Positions 7,671 to 15,663 are shown, numbered from the stretch's first letter. The stretch: DNA of 64,000 nucleotides from Flavobacterium gelidilacus DSM 15343 (GCF_000422685.1 NZ_KE383903.1:201402-265401), one strand, 5' to 3'. Notes: generated by a model from the sequence alone, not told the origin. Translations and numbers: made by a program.

Positions 7671-10363
7671 TAGTTTGTTTTTGGCATTTTGATATAAAAC
7701 GTTGTTCCTTTTGTCAGTTCACTTTCAATAGAAATTGTTCCTTTATAATTATCTACAATTCTCTTTACAATTGACAATCCAATTCCTGTAGAACTTTCAT
7801 GGTTGGTGAAAGATTGGAAAATTTTAAATATTTTTTCTTGATTTTCTTTCGCGATTCCGGGTCCATTATCTTTTACATAGAACGTGTAACTTTTTGCATC
7901 TTCTGCATAACCAACAGATACTAAGCCTTCTGGCTTATCTATATAATTAACTGCATTACTAATAATATTTTGAAATAATTGTTGCATTCTAAATTTATCA
8001 GCTTTAACAATTGGCAACGTATTGTCAATAATGACCTTTGTGTTTTCTGGAATATGAATGATTTTGATGCAATTATTAATTACATCATTTAAATCGATTG
8101 ATTCATTTATTGTATCTTCAGTATCCACTTTTGAATAAGTTAAAATTCCATGAATTAAATGGTCCATTTTTTCAACTTTTCCTTCAATCATGTTAAGATA
8201 TTGCAAGGTTTCGTCGCTAAACTCTTTTTCGTTATCTTCTTTTATCCATGAAATTAATGAATGGATACTTCTTAATGGCGATTTTAAATCATGAGAAACA
8301 ATTTGAGCATATTCGTTAAGCTGTTCGTTTTGTTTTTCTAATCGTTTTAAAAGTTGTTCTTTCTGAATTTCAAGTGTTTTTTGTTTAGTTATGTCTAGAT
8401 GAATTCCAATTGACCCTATTAATTCCCCATTTAAATTATAATTTGGCGCACCACTTATTAACCAATGTTTAGTTTCTCCGGTTTTGGTTTTGGTGGTGAT
8501 TTCGTATGAATCAGAAATTCCTTCTGTTCTAATCGAATTTTTCTCTTCAATTATTTGTTTTTCATTTTCATCCATTAACAAATTTGAAGCATTGTTTCCT
8601 AATAAATCTAATAATGAATACCCACTCATATCACTAAAAGATTGATTTGCAAAAAGCACTACATCATCATTATCAACTTCTAACAATCCCATATTCATGT
8701 TAGCGATAATGTTACTATATTTTTGTCTTTCTGCTTCTATGCTCTCTTTGTAGCGCTTTTTGATAGTTATATCATCGTAGCTCCATAAATGTCCTGCATA
8801 TTTTCCATCTTTGTAAATAGGAAGAAAACTTCTTTCTAAAACACTTCCATCTGTTAACTCAATTTCTTCTGCAATTATTTTTTCTTTATCTTTTAAAATC
8901 TCATCAATTCTAGCAATAAACTTATCAGGATTCTTGAAAAAATGTTTGGTGCTCTCAGCTGCTGCTTCGCAATCAATTCCTTTCATTTGTTCGGGTTCAA
9001 ATGGAACTTTAAACATGGCGCAGAACTTTTTATTGACTACAACAATTTTTCTGTTTTCATCTTCTAGTAAAACTCCAGATTGAAGGTTTTCTATAAGTGA
9101 ATTTAGTTTGTTTTCTGATTCTATAATTTTTTGATTGAACTCTTTTTGTTCTGTTATGTTTTCTTCAATGGCAAAATATTTTACAGTTTCACCTTTACTG
9201 TTTTTTAAAGCTTGACCTTGAATTCGAATCCAATATTTCTCTTTGTTTTTTGAATAATTGACGATTTCACAATTGAATGATAAACCTTGTCTTATTTGGT
9301 TTGCTAAATATTGTATAGTTTCTTTATCTGTTTCTGGACCTTGAAGCAAATGTCCAGGTTTAGTGCCAATTAATTCTTCTTTTGAATAACCTGATAATTT
9401 CATAAAACTATCATTTGCCCATTCTATTTTGCCTTCTTTATCACAAATTACAACCGAATTAATGTTTTTTTCTGCAATAGAAGATAAAATAGAAAGTCTT
9501 TCTTCGTTTTCTTTTACGATAGTATTATCTTCAATAGTGGCAAAATATTGCTCTACATTTCCATCGCTGTCAAAAACAGGTTGCCCTTTAGATTTTGACC
9601 AAAATGGCTTTTTTGTTTTATGTGCATGATAAATATCAACATCAAACATTTCCCCTTTATAAAAAGCATCAAGCATTTTATTTATCTCTTCTTTATTTGA
9701 AAGCTCACATAATCCAACTTCTACTGGAGTTTTGCCAATTAATTCATCATATGAAAAACCTGTGAGTTTTAAATAGGCTTCATTACACCAAAAAATTCTT
9801 CCGCTAGGATCTGTAAAAATAATTCCGTTTTTATTAGCACTTGCAACAATAGAAAGTTTGTTTAATTCTTCTTTATCTTTTTTAAGTTTTTTTCTTTGAG
9901 AATTTACTGTTGTTAATAATTCTTTTAATTCAGAATTATTAATCTCTTGGTTTTTTAAAACGTGTAGTAAATCTAAAAGTGGATCAAAAATGGCAAAATC
10001 ATGAAGTGTTAATTTTTTTTCTATAACATTTTCCATAGATTGAAACCAAGGATTTCCAATAAACAAATAATAGTCATTATGAAGATTGATTTGTCCTCTT
10101 AATGAAACAGTTTTGTCTGAAAATGAATCAAAAACAATTAATTCACCAATAGTTTCTTTAAAATTTTGAGATGAAAGATGCTCGATTTTTGGTCTCTTAA
10201 TAGCAAAAACTTCAGTAAAAAGTAAATCTTCTTTTAATTCAGGAAGAATTTTTTTTAAACTCTTTCCAAAACTCTTTATTTTTAATTCTTTATCAATTAA
10301 TAAATAAAAAGGAAAGATGTTATTAAAACTAGTAACATCAAAACTGAATTGAAAATCTTGCAT
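7670..10363 (-). CDS. multi-PAS histidine kinase with N-terminal HNOBA-like domain
   Basis: 897 aa, soluble. Residues about 1-125 resemble the haem-NO-binding-associated (HNOBA) PAS-like domain of soluble guanylate cyclase (FPFYLLIDKELKIKSFGKSL). A coiled coil follows at about 130-172. Four PAS domains follow, at about 168-285, 290-408, 418-535 and 545-662. The second keeps LLQGPETD, as in LOV domains, but lacks the flavin-binding Cys. The kinase core has the H-box VSHDLKSPLR (His691), N-box NIISNAVNYID, VKDNGPGIA and TGIGLSIVKRIV. It lies 3 bp after the H-NOX gene, so the H-NOX protein is the probable partner. Confidence 0.88.
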   Translation of the reverse strand: MQDFQFSFDVTSFNNIFPFYLLIDKELKIKSFGKSLKKILPELKEDLLFTEVFAIKRPKIEHLSSQNFKETIGELIVFDSFSDKTVSLRGQINLHNDYYLFIGNPWFQSMENVIEKKLTLHDFAIFDPLLDLLHVLKNQEINNSELKELLTTVNSQRKKLKKDKEELNKLSIVASANKNGIIFTDPSGRIFWCNEAYLKLTGFSYDELIGKTPVEVGLCELSNKEEINKMLDAFYKGEMFDVDIYHAHKTKKPFWSKSKGQPVFDSDGNVEQYFATIEDNTIVKENEERLSILSSIAEKNINSVVICDKEGKIEWANDSFMKLSGYSKEELIGTKPGHLLQGPETDKETIQYLANQIRQGLSFNCEIVNYSKNKEKYWIRIQGQALKNSKGETVKYFAIEENITEQKEFNQKIIESENKLNSLIENLQSGVLLEDENRKIVVVNKKFCAMFKVPFEPEQMKGIDCEAAAESTKHFFKNPDKFIARIDEILKDKEKIIAEEIELTDGSVLERSFLPIYKDGKYAGHLWSYDDITIKKRYKESIEAERQKYSNIIANMNMGLLEVDNDDVVLFANQSFSDMSGYSLLDLLGNNASNLLMDENEKQIIEEKNSIRTEGISDSYEITTKTKTGETKHWLISGAPNYNLNGELIGSIGIHLDITKQKTLEIQKEQLLKRLEKQNEQLNEYAQIVSHDLKSPLRSIHSLISWIKEDNEKEFSDETLQYLNMIEGKVEKMDHLIHGILTYSKVDTEDTINESIDLNDVINNCIKIIHIPENTKVIIDNTLPIVKADKFRMQQLFQNIISNAVNYIDKPEGLVSVGYAEDAKSYTFYVKDNGPGIAKENQEKIFKIFQSFTNHESSTGIGLSIVKRIVDNYKGTISIESELTKGTTFYIKMPKTN

Positions 10364-10366
10364 TTT

Positions 10367-10909
10367 TTACCAACTTACTTTAAAAATTTCGTGATCATCT
10401 CCTAAATCTCTTGTTTGCAAAAGTTCAATTGTGGTTGGCGTTTTAAACATTTTGCCCAAACCTTGAATTAAACCTCTTACAAATTCTTGCAAACCTTCTC
10501 TTTTAGAAAAGTAATGTAAGTTAAGACTATTTTCTGAAACTTCACTAACTTTAAATTCTGGGGGTGTTAATTTAGGATAAATTAGCATAACTCGATTATG
10601 AAATAATGGTAAGTTTTCTAAAAATTCTTTTAGGGAAGAACCACCAGATTCCATTAAACCACCATATCTTTCGTTTGTTGTTTTAATAACCCACCATTCC
10701 CCAAAAGCAATTAAGACATCTTCTAGAGTCATGTTCATTTCATCCGAAACTGCTATTGCTAATTTGAATGTAATATCATCGTCATAAGCTTCACTACTGA
10801 TAAAAAAATCTTCTTCTATTCCACTTCTTTCTAGAATAGCTTCCCATTTTTCTTCACCAAAGTTGGCAATAACTAAATCTTGAATGGCTTTATTTATTAT
10901 TCCATACAT
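10367..10909 (-). CDS. H-NOX (HNOB) haem-based gas sensor
   Basis: 180 aa, the usual stand-alone H-NOX length. FLENLPLFHNRV contains the proximal haem ligand His104, YPKLTPPEF follows as in the family, and YFSKR (Tyr133, Ser135, Arg137) is the YxSxR haem-propionate motif. The residues after it (EGLQEFVRGLIQG) show no clear distal Tyr of the O2-binding type, which favours NO sensing; that is inference. The start directly abuts the receiver gene's stop (TAAATG). Bacterial H-NOX proteins normally modulate a neighbouring kinase or cyclase; here the kinase encoded next carries the HNOBA-like domain. Confidence 0.92.
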   Translation of the reverse strand: MYGIINKAIQDLVIANFGEEKWEAILERSGIEEDFFISSEAYDDDITFKLAIAVSDEMNMTLEDVLIAFGEWWVIKTTNERYGGLMESGGSSLKEFLENLPLFHNRVMLIYPKLTPPEFKVSEVSENSLNLHYFSKREGLQEFVRGLIQGLGKMFKTPTTIELLQTRDLGDDHEIFKVSW

Positions 10910-11323
10910 TTATTGAGAAATTAATTCATTTGTACTCCAATAATCTAACAGTTTTTTTATTCTATCTACGTAATCTTCATATTTTAATGGCTTTAGAACA
11001 TAACCTGCAATGCCAATTTTATAACATTCCATCATCTCTTTATGATTACTAGATGTAGATAAAATAATAGATGGAATATATTTTAAAATTTCATCATTCT
11101 TTAAAATGGTTAAAAATTCTATTCCGTTAAGTTTAGGCATATTTAAATCTAAGAGAATAATATCAGGTATTATTTCTTTGTTTTTAAGTATATCTAATGC
11201 TTCTTCTCCATTGTTAGCTTCAATTATTTTATGATTTAATTCTAGTTTTTTTAAAACTCTGTTGAATTTCATCACTTCAATAGCATCATCTTCTATTAAG
11301 AGAATATTTAAAGATTTTGTCAT
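10910..11323 (-). CDS. single-domain response regulator (receiver only)
   Basis: 137 aa, CheY/Rcp1-like. Acidic cluster EDD at 11-13, phospho-acceptor Asp59 in ILLDLNMP, Ser/Thr switch in LSTSS and Lys in GYVLKPLKYEDY. No output domain follows, so it works by protein contact or as a phosphorelay shuttle. It is the first gene of the signalling operon. A minus-strand TAnnTTTG word and three 21-bp-phased repeats lie upstream. Confidence 0.9.
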   Translation of the reverse strand: MTKSLNILLIEDDAIEVMKFNRVLKKLELNHKIIEANNGEEALDILKNKEIIPDIILLDLNMPKLNGIEFLTILKNDEILKYIPSIILSTSSNHKEMMECYKIGIAGYVLKPLKYEDYVDRIKKLLDYWSTNELISQ

Positions 11324-11346
11324 GTTTTATGCTTTTTGTCCAATAT

Positions 11347-11354
11347 CAAAAGTA
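11347..11354 (-). promoter_or_regulatory. -7 promoter word of the H-NOX signalling operon
   Basis: The minus strand reads TACTTTTG, a perfect TAnnTTTG, 24 bp upstream of the receiver start codon. The operator array begins 29 bp further upstream, placing it around -43 to -96, a suitable position for an activator. Confidence 0.55.
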
Positions 11355-11382
11355 AAATTTAAATATTGTTATCGACTTTCTT

Positions 11383-11436
11383 TTCGACAAGCACATTTTT
11401 AGTATAGACGAATGGTAGAAAAGTATAGACAAGTAG
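11383..11436. promoter_or_regulatory. three 21-bp-phased LytTR-type repeats upstream of the signalling operon
   Basis: Units start at 11383 (TTCGACAAGCAC), 11404 (ATAGACGAATGG) and 11425 (ATAGACAAGTAG), spaced exactly 21 bp. They share TMGACRARY with the arrays at 2085 and 4424. The distance to the downstream minus-strand gene (60 bp) is nearly the same as for the STAS gene (58 bp), and the orientation relative to those genes is the same. Confidence 0.65.
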
Positions 11437-11442
11437 TTTTAA

Positions 11443-12141
11443 TTACATGTGACTCAAAATCTCTTTTTTCAACGTATCATATTCACCTTGCATGATTAAA
11501 CCATTATCTAATAAGCGTTTGTAGTTCTGAAGTTTCTCAAACAATTCATCTTGAGACAGCTCATTTAGCTTTTTATCGCTTGAAGATAAAGTATCTTTTG
11601 GTTCTTCATACGTTTCATAAGTTGGAGTTGATGGAACGATTTCTGCAAAATGAGTTACTTCTTCCGCTTCAATTTCTTCAATTATTTCTTCTTGAGGAAA
11701 TTCTTCAGCTTTAATATCTTCTGCAATATAAGGATTAACAATAGGATTTTTTAAAAGATCCAATTGTTCTTTTGAATAAGTATATAGTTTTCTTGCTTGA
11801 TTTTTAGGCAAGTAATCAATATTAAGCGTTAAATCAGATTTAGTATTGAAGGTGAATTCAGCTCCAAGAATTCCTTCTTTTACAAAAGTTCCGGCAACAT
11901 CATTCCAATCATAATCAATAAATTCCATCGATAAACCTAAGTTTTTTGGCTTACATATAATAATTCTCTTGTTGGTAACCACTACGCTATCAGGAAAAAC
12001 AGTTAATGCTGGTTTTTTTTGAACAGCTATATAACCAACTTCTTCATTAGACATTAAAAGATTTTCTAATTTTAAAGTAATCTTTTCAATTGCTTTTGGA
12101 TCTTGGTCTTCGTTTAATATATTTTTTAAATTCTCAATCAT
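11443..12141 (-). CDS. PH-domain and SHOCT-domain protein
   Basis: 232 aa. Residues about 35-125 look like a bacterial pleckstrin-homology domain (VVVTNKRIIICKPKNLG, FIDYDWNDVAGTFVKEGILG). An acidic linker follows (about 135-190, rich in Glu). The last 35 residues are a SHOCT motif (ELFEKLQNYKRLLDNGLIMQGEYDTLKKEIL). There is no signal peptide, so it is cytoplasmic. Such proteins are poorly characterised; SHOCT is thought to aid oligomerisation. It is separated from the signalling operon by the 11383 array and probably has its own promoter. Confidence 0.75.
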   Translation of the reverse strand: MIENLKNILNEDQDPKAIEKITLKLENLLMSNEEVGYIAVQKKPALTVFPDSVVVTNKRIIICKPKNLGLSMEFIDYDWNDVAGTFVKEGILGAEFTFNTKSDLTLNIDYLPKNQARKLYTYSKEQLDLLKNPIVNPYIAEDIKAEEFPQEEIIEEIEAEEVTHFAEIVPSTPTYETYEEPKDTLSSSDKKLNELSQDELFEKLQNYKRLLDNGLIMQGEYDTLKKEILSHM

Positions 12142-12215
12142 ATAAAAAAAGTTTAGAAGTATAAGAGGTTATTAGTTTTAAAGGTTTTGTAGTTATTTGA
12201 ATACAAATGTAATGC

Positions 12216-12587
12216 CTAATTTTCTAAATTTTCAATTTCGGTTTTAATTTTTTTGGTTAGGCTGCTAAAAACCAATTCGTAAGAATGATTTATTAAGTGT
12301 AAAACTTTTTTATCTGGAACATCTTCATTGATTGTTACAGTATTCCAATGGACTTTACTCATATGAAATCCAGGATTTATCCCTTCAAATTTATCCCTTA
12401 ATTCTAAGGCAACTTTTGGGTCACATTTTAAATTTATGGCTGGGATTTCTTTTTCCCAATTAGATAACGAAGTTAAAGCAAACATTTTACCGCCAACTTT
12501 AAAAACTAGAGTATCTTGATCAAAAGGAAAATGTTCGGTTACTCCTTTTTTGGATAAACAATATTCGTATAGTTGTTGAATGTTCAT
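12216..12587 (-). CDS. MmcQ/YjbR-family protein
   Basis: 123 aa, the usual length. Typical features are the N-terminal LYEYCLSKKGVTEHFPFDQDTLVFKVGGKMFAL, then INLKCDPKVALELRD and MSKVHWNTVTINEDVPDK. The fold is CyaY-like and is often annotated as DNA-binding; the real role is unknown. It stands alone on the minus strand. Confidence 0.85.
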   Translation of the reverse strand: MNIQQLYEYCLSKKGVTEHFPFDQDTLVFKVGGKMFALTSLSNWEKEIPAINLKCDPKVALELRDKFEGINPGFHMSKVHWNTVTINEDVPDKKVLHLINHSYELVFSSLTKKIKTEIENLEN

Positions 12588-12653
12588 TCTATTAATTAAA
12601 AGATTTAAAAATTGAAAGATTTAAAAATTTACTCAAATGAAATTGCTTTTATT

Positions 12654-13427
12654 TTACATAAATTTATATAAAATGGGTTTGCTTGGACTTGCATCATTTT
12701 CGAATGAAGCGAATTGTAAATTTAACAAATAACTTCCGTCTTTTACAAAATCATCAACGTAAATTAATTCTGTAATCGTGCAATTCATTCTTGCATCATC
12801 GTTCAAATTATTCACATCTTTTACATTCCAAAAGGCTTTGTGAGCCAATAATTTTCCTTCATCATGTTCTTTATCTACACTTGGTAAATCAATTAATAAA
12901 TGTTGAATTCCTTTTTCTCTAATAAAAACAGCAGCTTCTTCACTTAAATAAGGTGGATTTGTATTTGAATATTTTAAATGCTTTTTATCTTCAGAATTTG
13001 GTAACGTACGTATTATTAATGCTTTTATTGGAAAATCTGTTGAGACGTTGCAATGCAACTTCTCTTCGATGATTGCTTTTGTGATGATTAAATCTTCTCC
13101 GATTTTTTCAGGTTGAACTGAAATAACTTCAGCCAAAAAGAAAAACTGTTTCAAACATTGATTAATGCTGTAAAAATCTCGTGTAATGTGTCCTAAACAT
13201 TCTGTGTGTGTTCCGTGTGCATGAGGATTAAAGAAAATATTATTGAAATTGGTAGATGATTTTCCTTCAGAAACTTTTCCTATCCAATCATCCATTTTTA
13301 CAGGTTCGATTTCTGGTTTTCCTTGATACCATGCAATCGGATTTTCATCGTCATTGGTTAATGGAATGGATATATCAATGGGTTTTGATAGGTCGACTGT
13401 GTATTTATTATCTATTTGTGCTTTCAT
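12654..13427 (-). CDS. cyclase-family / kynurenine formamidase-like hydrolase
   Basis: 257 aa. The metal-binding signature HAHGTHTECLGH (residues 69-80) follows the cyclase-family pattern HxGTHxxxxxH seen in kynurenine formamidases; LPSVDKEHDEG and the C-terminal FASFENDASPSKPILY also fit. Residues 121-130 (EEKLHCNVST) are encoded by a 24-bp palindromic repeat that recurs at 51225-51248, so a dispersed repeat has entered the reading frame without breaking it. The start codon lies 3 bp from a REP-like hairpin, so the native upstream region was probably replaced. Confidence 0.85.
   Translation of the reverse strand: MKAQIDNKYTVDLSKPIDISIPLTNDDENPIAWYQGKPEIEPVKMDDWIGKVSEGKSSTNFNNIFFNPHAHGTHTECLGHITRDFYSINQCLKQFFFLAEVISVQPEKIGEDLIITKAIIEEKLHCNVSTDFPIKALIIRTLPNSEDKKHLKYSNTNPPYLSEEAAVFIREKGIQHLLIDLPSVDKEHDEGKLLAHKAFWNVKDVNNLNDDARMNCTITELIYVDDFVKDGSYLLNLQFASFENDASPSKPILYKFM
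13043..13066 (+). repeat. dispersed 24-bp palindromic repeat inside a coding region
   Basis: The core GACGTTGCAATGCAAC contains the inverted repeat GTTGC-AAT-GCAAC. All 24 bases are identical, in inverted orientation, to 51225-51248. Here it lies in frame within the cyclase gene. Confidence 0.75.
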
Positions 13428-13429
13428 TT

Positions 13430-13497
13430 ATGCTGAACTCGTTTCAGCATCTGATCATGCTAAAACTATATTTTGTTAAACTCGTTTCAGCATCTTT
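13430..13497 (+). repeat. left pair of REP-like hairpins
   Basis: ATGCTGAA (13430-13437) pairs with TTCAGCAT (13443-13450). A second, less perfect copy containing ACTCGTTTCAGCATCT lies at about 13480-13495. A further inverted pair, CTCGTT/AACGAG, spans 13481-13510. Confidence 0.75.
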
Positions 13498-13534
13498 TGA
13501 ACTTAACGAGATTTTGTTAGTAAGACACTGTTAT

Positions 13535-13819
13535 TTACAACTCCAAATATAAATCTTTTAATTCGGGATTTAAAATTTTTGCTAAATTCCATTTCCAGTC
13601 TTTATGCCAATTTTTTAATTGTTTTTCTCTTAAAAAAGCATCTCTATAATTATCATATTCTTCAAAATAAATTAAAAATGTAGCACTATATTTTTTAGTA
13701 AATACTGCACCTGTTCCTTCTTTATGACATTCTATTCTATATTTTAAATCTTTTGTAGCTCCAACATACAAAACGGAATGGTTTTTATTTGTCAATATAT
13801 AAACATAGCCTTTAATCAT
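13535..13819 (-). CDS. single-domain GIY-YIG endonuclease
   Basis: 94 aa. GYVYILTN (GIY equivalent) and VLYVGATKDL (YIG equivalent) start the domain; Arg in DLKYRIECH and Glu in AFLREKQLKNW fit the catalytic set. This is the UvrC-N-like or UPF0213-like type, with no DNA-binding domain attached. It lies between inverted REP-like repeats, so it may act on or spread with those repeats; a general DNA-repair role is the alternative. Confidence 0.85.
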   Translation of the reverse strand: MIKGYVYILTNKNHSVLYVGATKDLKYRIECHKEGTGAVFTKKYSATFLIYFEEYDNYRDAFLREKQLKNWHKDWKWNLAKILNPELKDLYLEL

Positions 13820-13835
13820 AAATTGTTTTCTTACG

Positions 13836-13907
13836 TTCAGCAGATGCTGAAACTAGTTCATTAACTCTCTCGTTAAAATTCAACAGATGCTGAAACTAGT
13901 TCAGCAT
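13836..13907 (-). repeat. right pair of REP-like hairpins, overlapping the end of hemW
   Basis: Copies at 13836-13860 and 13879-13907 both contain AGATGCTGAAACTAGTTCA. The second is a full hairpin: ATGCTGAA (13887-13894), loop ACTAG, TTCAGCAT (13900-13907). It encodes the hemW stop codon on the minus strand. Confidence 0.75.
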
Positions 13908-15023
13908 AAACAAATCACTTGCAATTCCATCACATAAAAACTTTCCCTTTTTTGTGGTTTTTAGGATTTTATTTTCAATTTCTAACAAACCGTCATCGAT
14001 AAATCGTTGGCTTTGTTTGTTTAAATAATCTAGAAAATTTTGTCCAAACTCTGATTCAATTCTGTCTAAAGAAACTCCCCAAATTGTTCTTAAGCCAGTC
14101 ATAATATATTCGTTATAACTGTCTTCTTTTGTAAGTTTTTCTGAAGTTAAAGGCAATTTATTATCTTGAATAGACTTGATGTACAATGTGTTATTAGCAA
14201 TATTCCAACTTCTTGATGTTCCGTTAAAACTATGTGCTGACGGACCAATTCCGATGTATTTTTTTCCTAACCAATAACTCGAATTATTTTTTGAAAAGAA
14301 ATTTTCCTTTCCGAAATTTGATAATTCGTAATGAATGAATCCTTTTTCTTGAAGCGTTTCGACTAAAATATGAAAATGTTCTTGAGCCACTTCATCATTT
14401 GGTCCTTTGATGATTCCTTTTTTGATGAAAGTTTCTAAAGCAGTTTTGGGTTCAACCGTTAATGCATAGCTCGAAATATGTGGAATATTATAGGAAAGTG
14501 CTTTTTCAATATTCTGCTTCCATTTTTCGTTACTCATTCCTGGAATTCCGTAAATTAAATCTAAGGAAATATTTTCAAAGTATTTTGTCGCAAATTCCAA
14601 ACAATTTGAAGCTTCATTGGAATTGTGAGCACGATTCATCATTTTTAAATCATCTTCAAAGAAAGATTGAATTCCGATTGAAAGTCGATTTACTCGATTG
14701 TTTGACAGTTCGATTATTCGACCTTCTGTTAAATCATCTGGATTTGCTTCAACCGTTATTTCTGGATTTTCTGCAACATTGTAATTTTTATAAACTTCAT
14801 CAATCAAGAATTTTATGTCTTTAATTGACAATATGCTTGGAGTTCCGCCACCAAAATAAATGGTTTCAATACTTTCGTTTTCTGATTCATTTTTTCGCAA
14901 GGCAATTTCTTTCGCTAATGCCAAAATCATCTCGTCTTTCTTCTTTAAACTAGTAGAAAAATGAAAATCGCAATAGTGACAAGCCTGTTTGCAAAATGGG
15001 ATGTGTATATAGATTCCTGACAT
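13896..15023 (-). CDS. hemW: HemW-like radical SAM protein
   Basis: 375 aa. The N-terminal GIYIHIPFCKQACHYCDF holds the CxxxCxxC cluster motif (Cys11, 15, 18) of radical SAM enzymes; GGGTPS and SIGIQSFFEDDLKMMNRAH are typical of HemW, formerly called oxygen-independent coproporphyrinogen oxidase-like. HemW proteins act as haem chaperones rather than true HemN. The last residues (MLN-stop) are encoded by a REP-like repeat, so the native end may have been altered slightly. The start overlaps the ruvC stop as TAATG. Confidence 0.92.
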   Translation of the reverse strand: MSGIYIHIPFCKQACHYCDFHFSTSLKKKDEMILALAKEIALRKNESENESIETIYFGGGTPSILSIKDIKFLIDEVYKNYNVAENPEITVEANPDDLTEGRIIELSNNRVNRLSIGIQSFFEDDLKMMNRAHNSNEASNCLEFATKYFENISLDLIYGIPGMSNEKWKQNIEKALSYNIPHISSYALTVEPKTALETFIKKGIIKGPNDEVAQEHFHILVETLQEKGFIHYELSNFGKENFFSKNNSSYWLGKKYIGIGPSAHSFNGTSRSWNIANNTLYIKSIQDNKLPLTSEKLTKEDSYNEYIMTGLRTIWGVSLDRIESEFGQNFLDYLNKQSQRFIDDGLLEIENKILKTTKKGKFLCDGIASDLFMLN

Positions 15024-15577
15024 TACTTTTTAACTCGTGATTCATTCTGTTTCACAAAAGCATCCCAACCAGTATAACTTTTTTCACCTACAACTTTCCC
15101 TGAATTGAAAAAGTGACAAACTGCTGCTGCTAATCCATCTGTTGAATCTAGGTTTTTGGGTAATGTTTTTAAGCCTAATAATTGTTGAAGCATTTTGGCT
15201 ACTTGTTCTTTGCTGGCATTTCCGCTTCCGGTGATTGCCATTTTTATTTTTTTGGGTTCGTATTCTGTGATGGGAATATCTCTTGAAAGTCCAGCTGCCA
15301 TAGCTACTCCTTGTGCTCTTCCTAGTTTCAACATGGATTGCACATTTTTACCAAAAAAGGGTGCTTCGATAGCAATTTCGTCTGGATGATAAGTTTCTAT
15401 TAGCTCAATAGTTCTTTCAAAGATGATTTTTAGTTTTTGGTAATGGTTGTCGTATTTGGACAATTGCAATTCGTTTAGTTGCAAGAATTCCATTTTTTTG
15501 TTGACTATTTTTATCAATCCAAATCCCATGATGGTTGTTCCTGGGTCGATTCCTAATATGATTCTTTCGCTAGACAT
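15023..15577 (-). CDS. ruvC: Holliday-junction resolvase RuvC
   Basis: 184 aa, normal length. ILGIDPGT (first catalytic Asp), IAIEAPFFGKNVQSMLKLGRAQG (catalytic Glu), and NLDSTDGLAAAVCHF (last acidic residues) are all present. RuvC nicks four-way junctions during recombination with RuvAB. It is translationally coupled to hemW downstream. Confidence 0.95.
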   Translation of the reverse strand: MSSERIILGIDPGTTIMGFGLIKIVNKKMEFLQLNELQLSKYDNHYQKLKIIFERTIELIETYHPDEIAIEAPFFGKNVQSMLKLGRAQGVAMAAGLSRDIPITEYEPKKIKMAITGSGNASKEQVAKMLQQLLGLKTLPKNLDSTDGLAAAVCHFFNSGKVVGEKSYTGWDAFVKQNESRVKK

Positions 15578-15650
15578 TAGTGTTCAGTGTTCAGTATTTA
15601 GTTGGCAGTTAACTATTGAAAAAACAATACTAATTCGTTTTCAAATTGAC

Positions 15651-15658
15651 TACTTTTG
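15651..15658 (+). promoter_or_regulatory. -7 promoter word 5 bp before a start codon
   Basis: TACTTTTG is a perfect TAnnTTTG. The ATG at 15664 follows after 5 bp, so the mRNA would have almost no leader. A -33 box is not clear. Confidence 0.4.
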
Positions 15659-15663
15659 TTGCA

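Larger units (their letters stand above)
13428..13907. mobile_element. candidate REP-bounded GIY-YIG unit between hemW and cyclase
   Basis: A 480-bp segment holds one GIY-YIG gene with two REP-like hairpin copies on each side. The outermost left copy (13430-13453) and right copy (13884-13907, read on the minus strand) match at 23 of 24 bases, so the unit has near-perfect inverted ends. The right end supplies the last three codons and the stop of hemW; the left end comes within 3 bp of the cyclase start. This looks like a unit placed exactly between two genes. Confidence 0.5.

Noticed and set aside
13256-13552. Plus-strand ORF of 98 codons over the cyclase start and REP repeats
   Set aside because: It is antisense to the cyclase and made of repeat sequence (e.g. 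LNSFQHL); not a credible gene.
13428-13907. CRISPR array or IS element around the GIY-YIG gene
   Set aside because: The repeats are hairpins in inverted pairs without regular spacers, and there is no transposase gene; a REP-type unit fits better.
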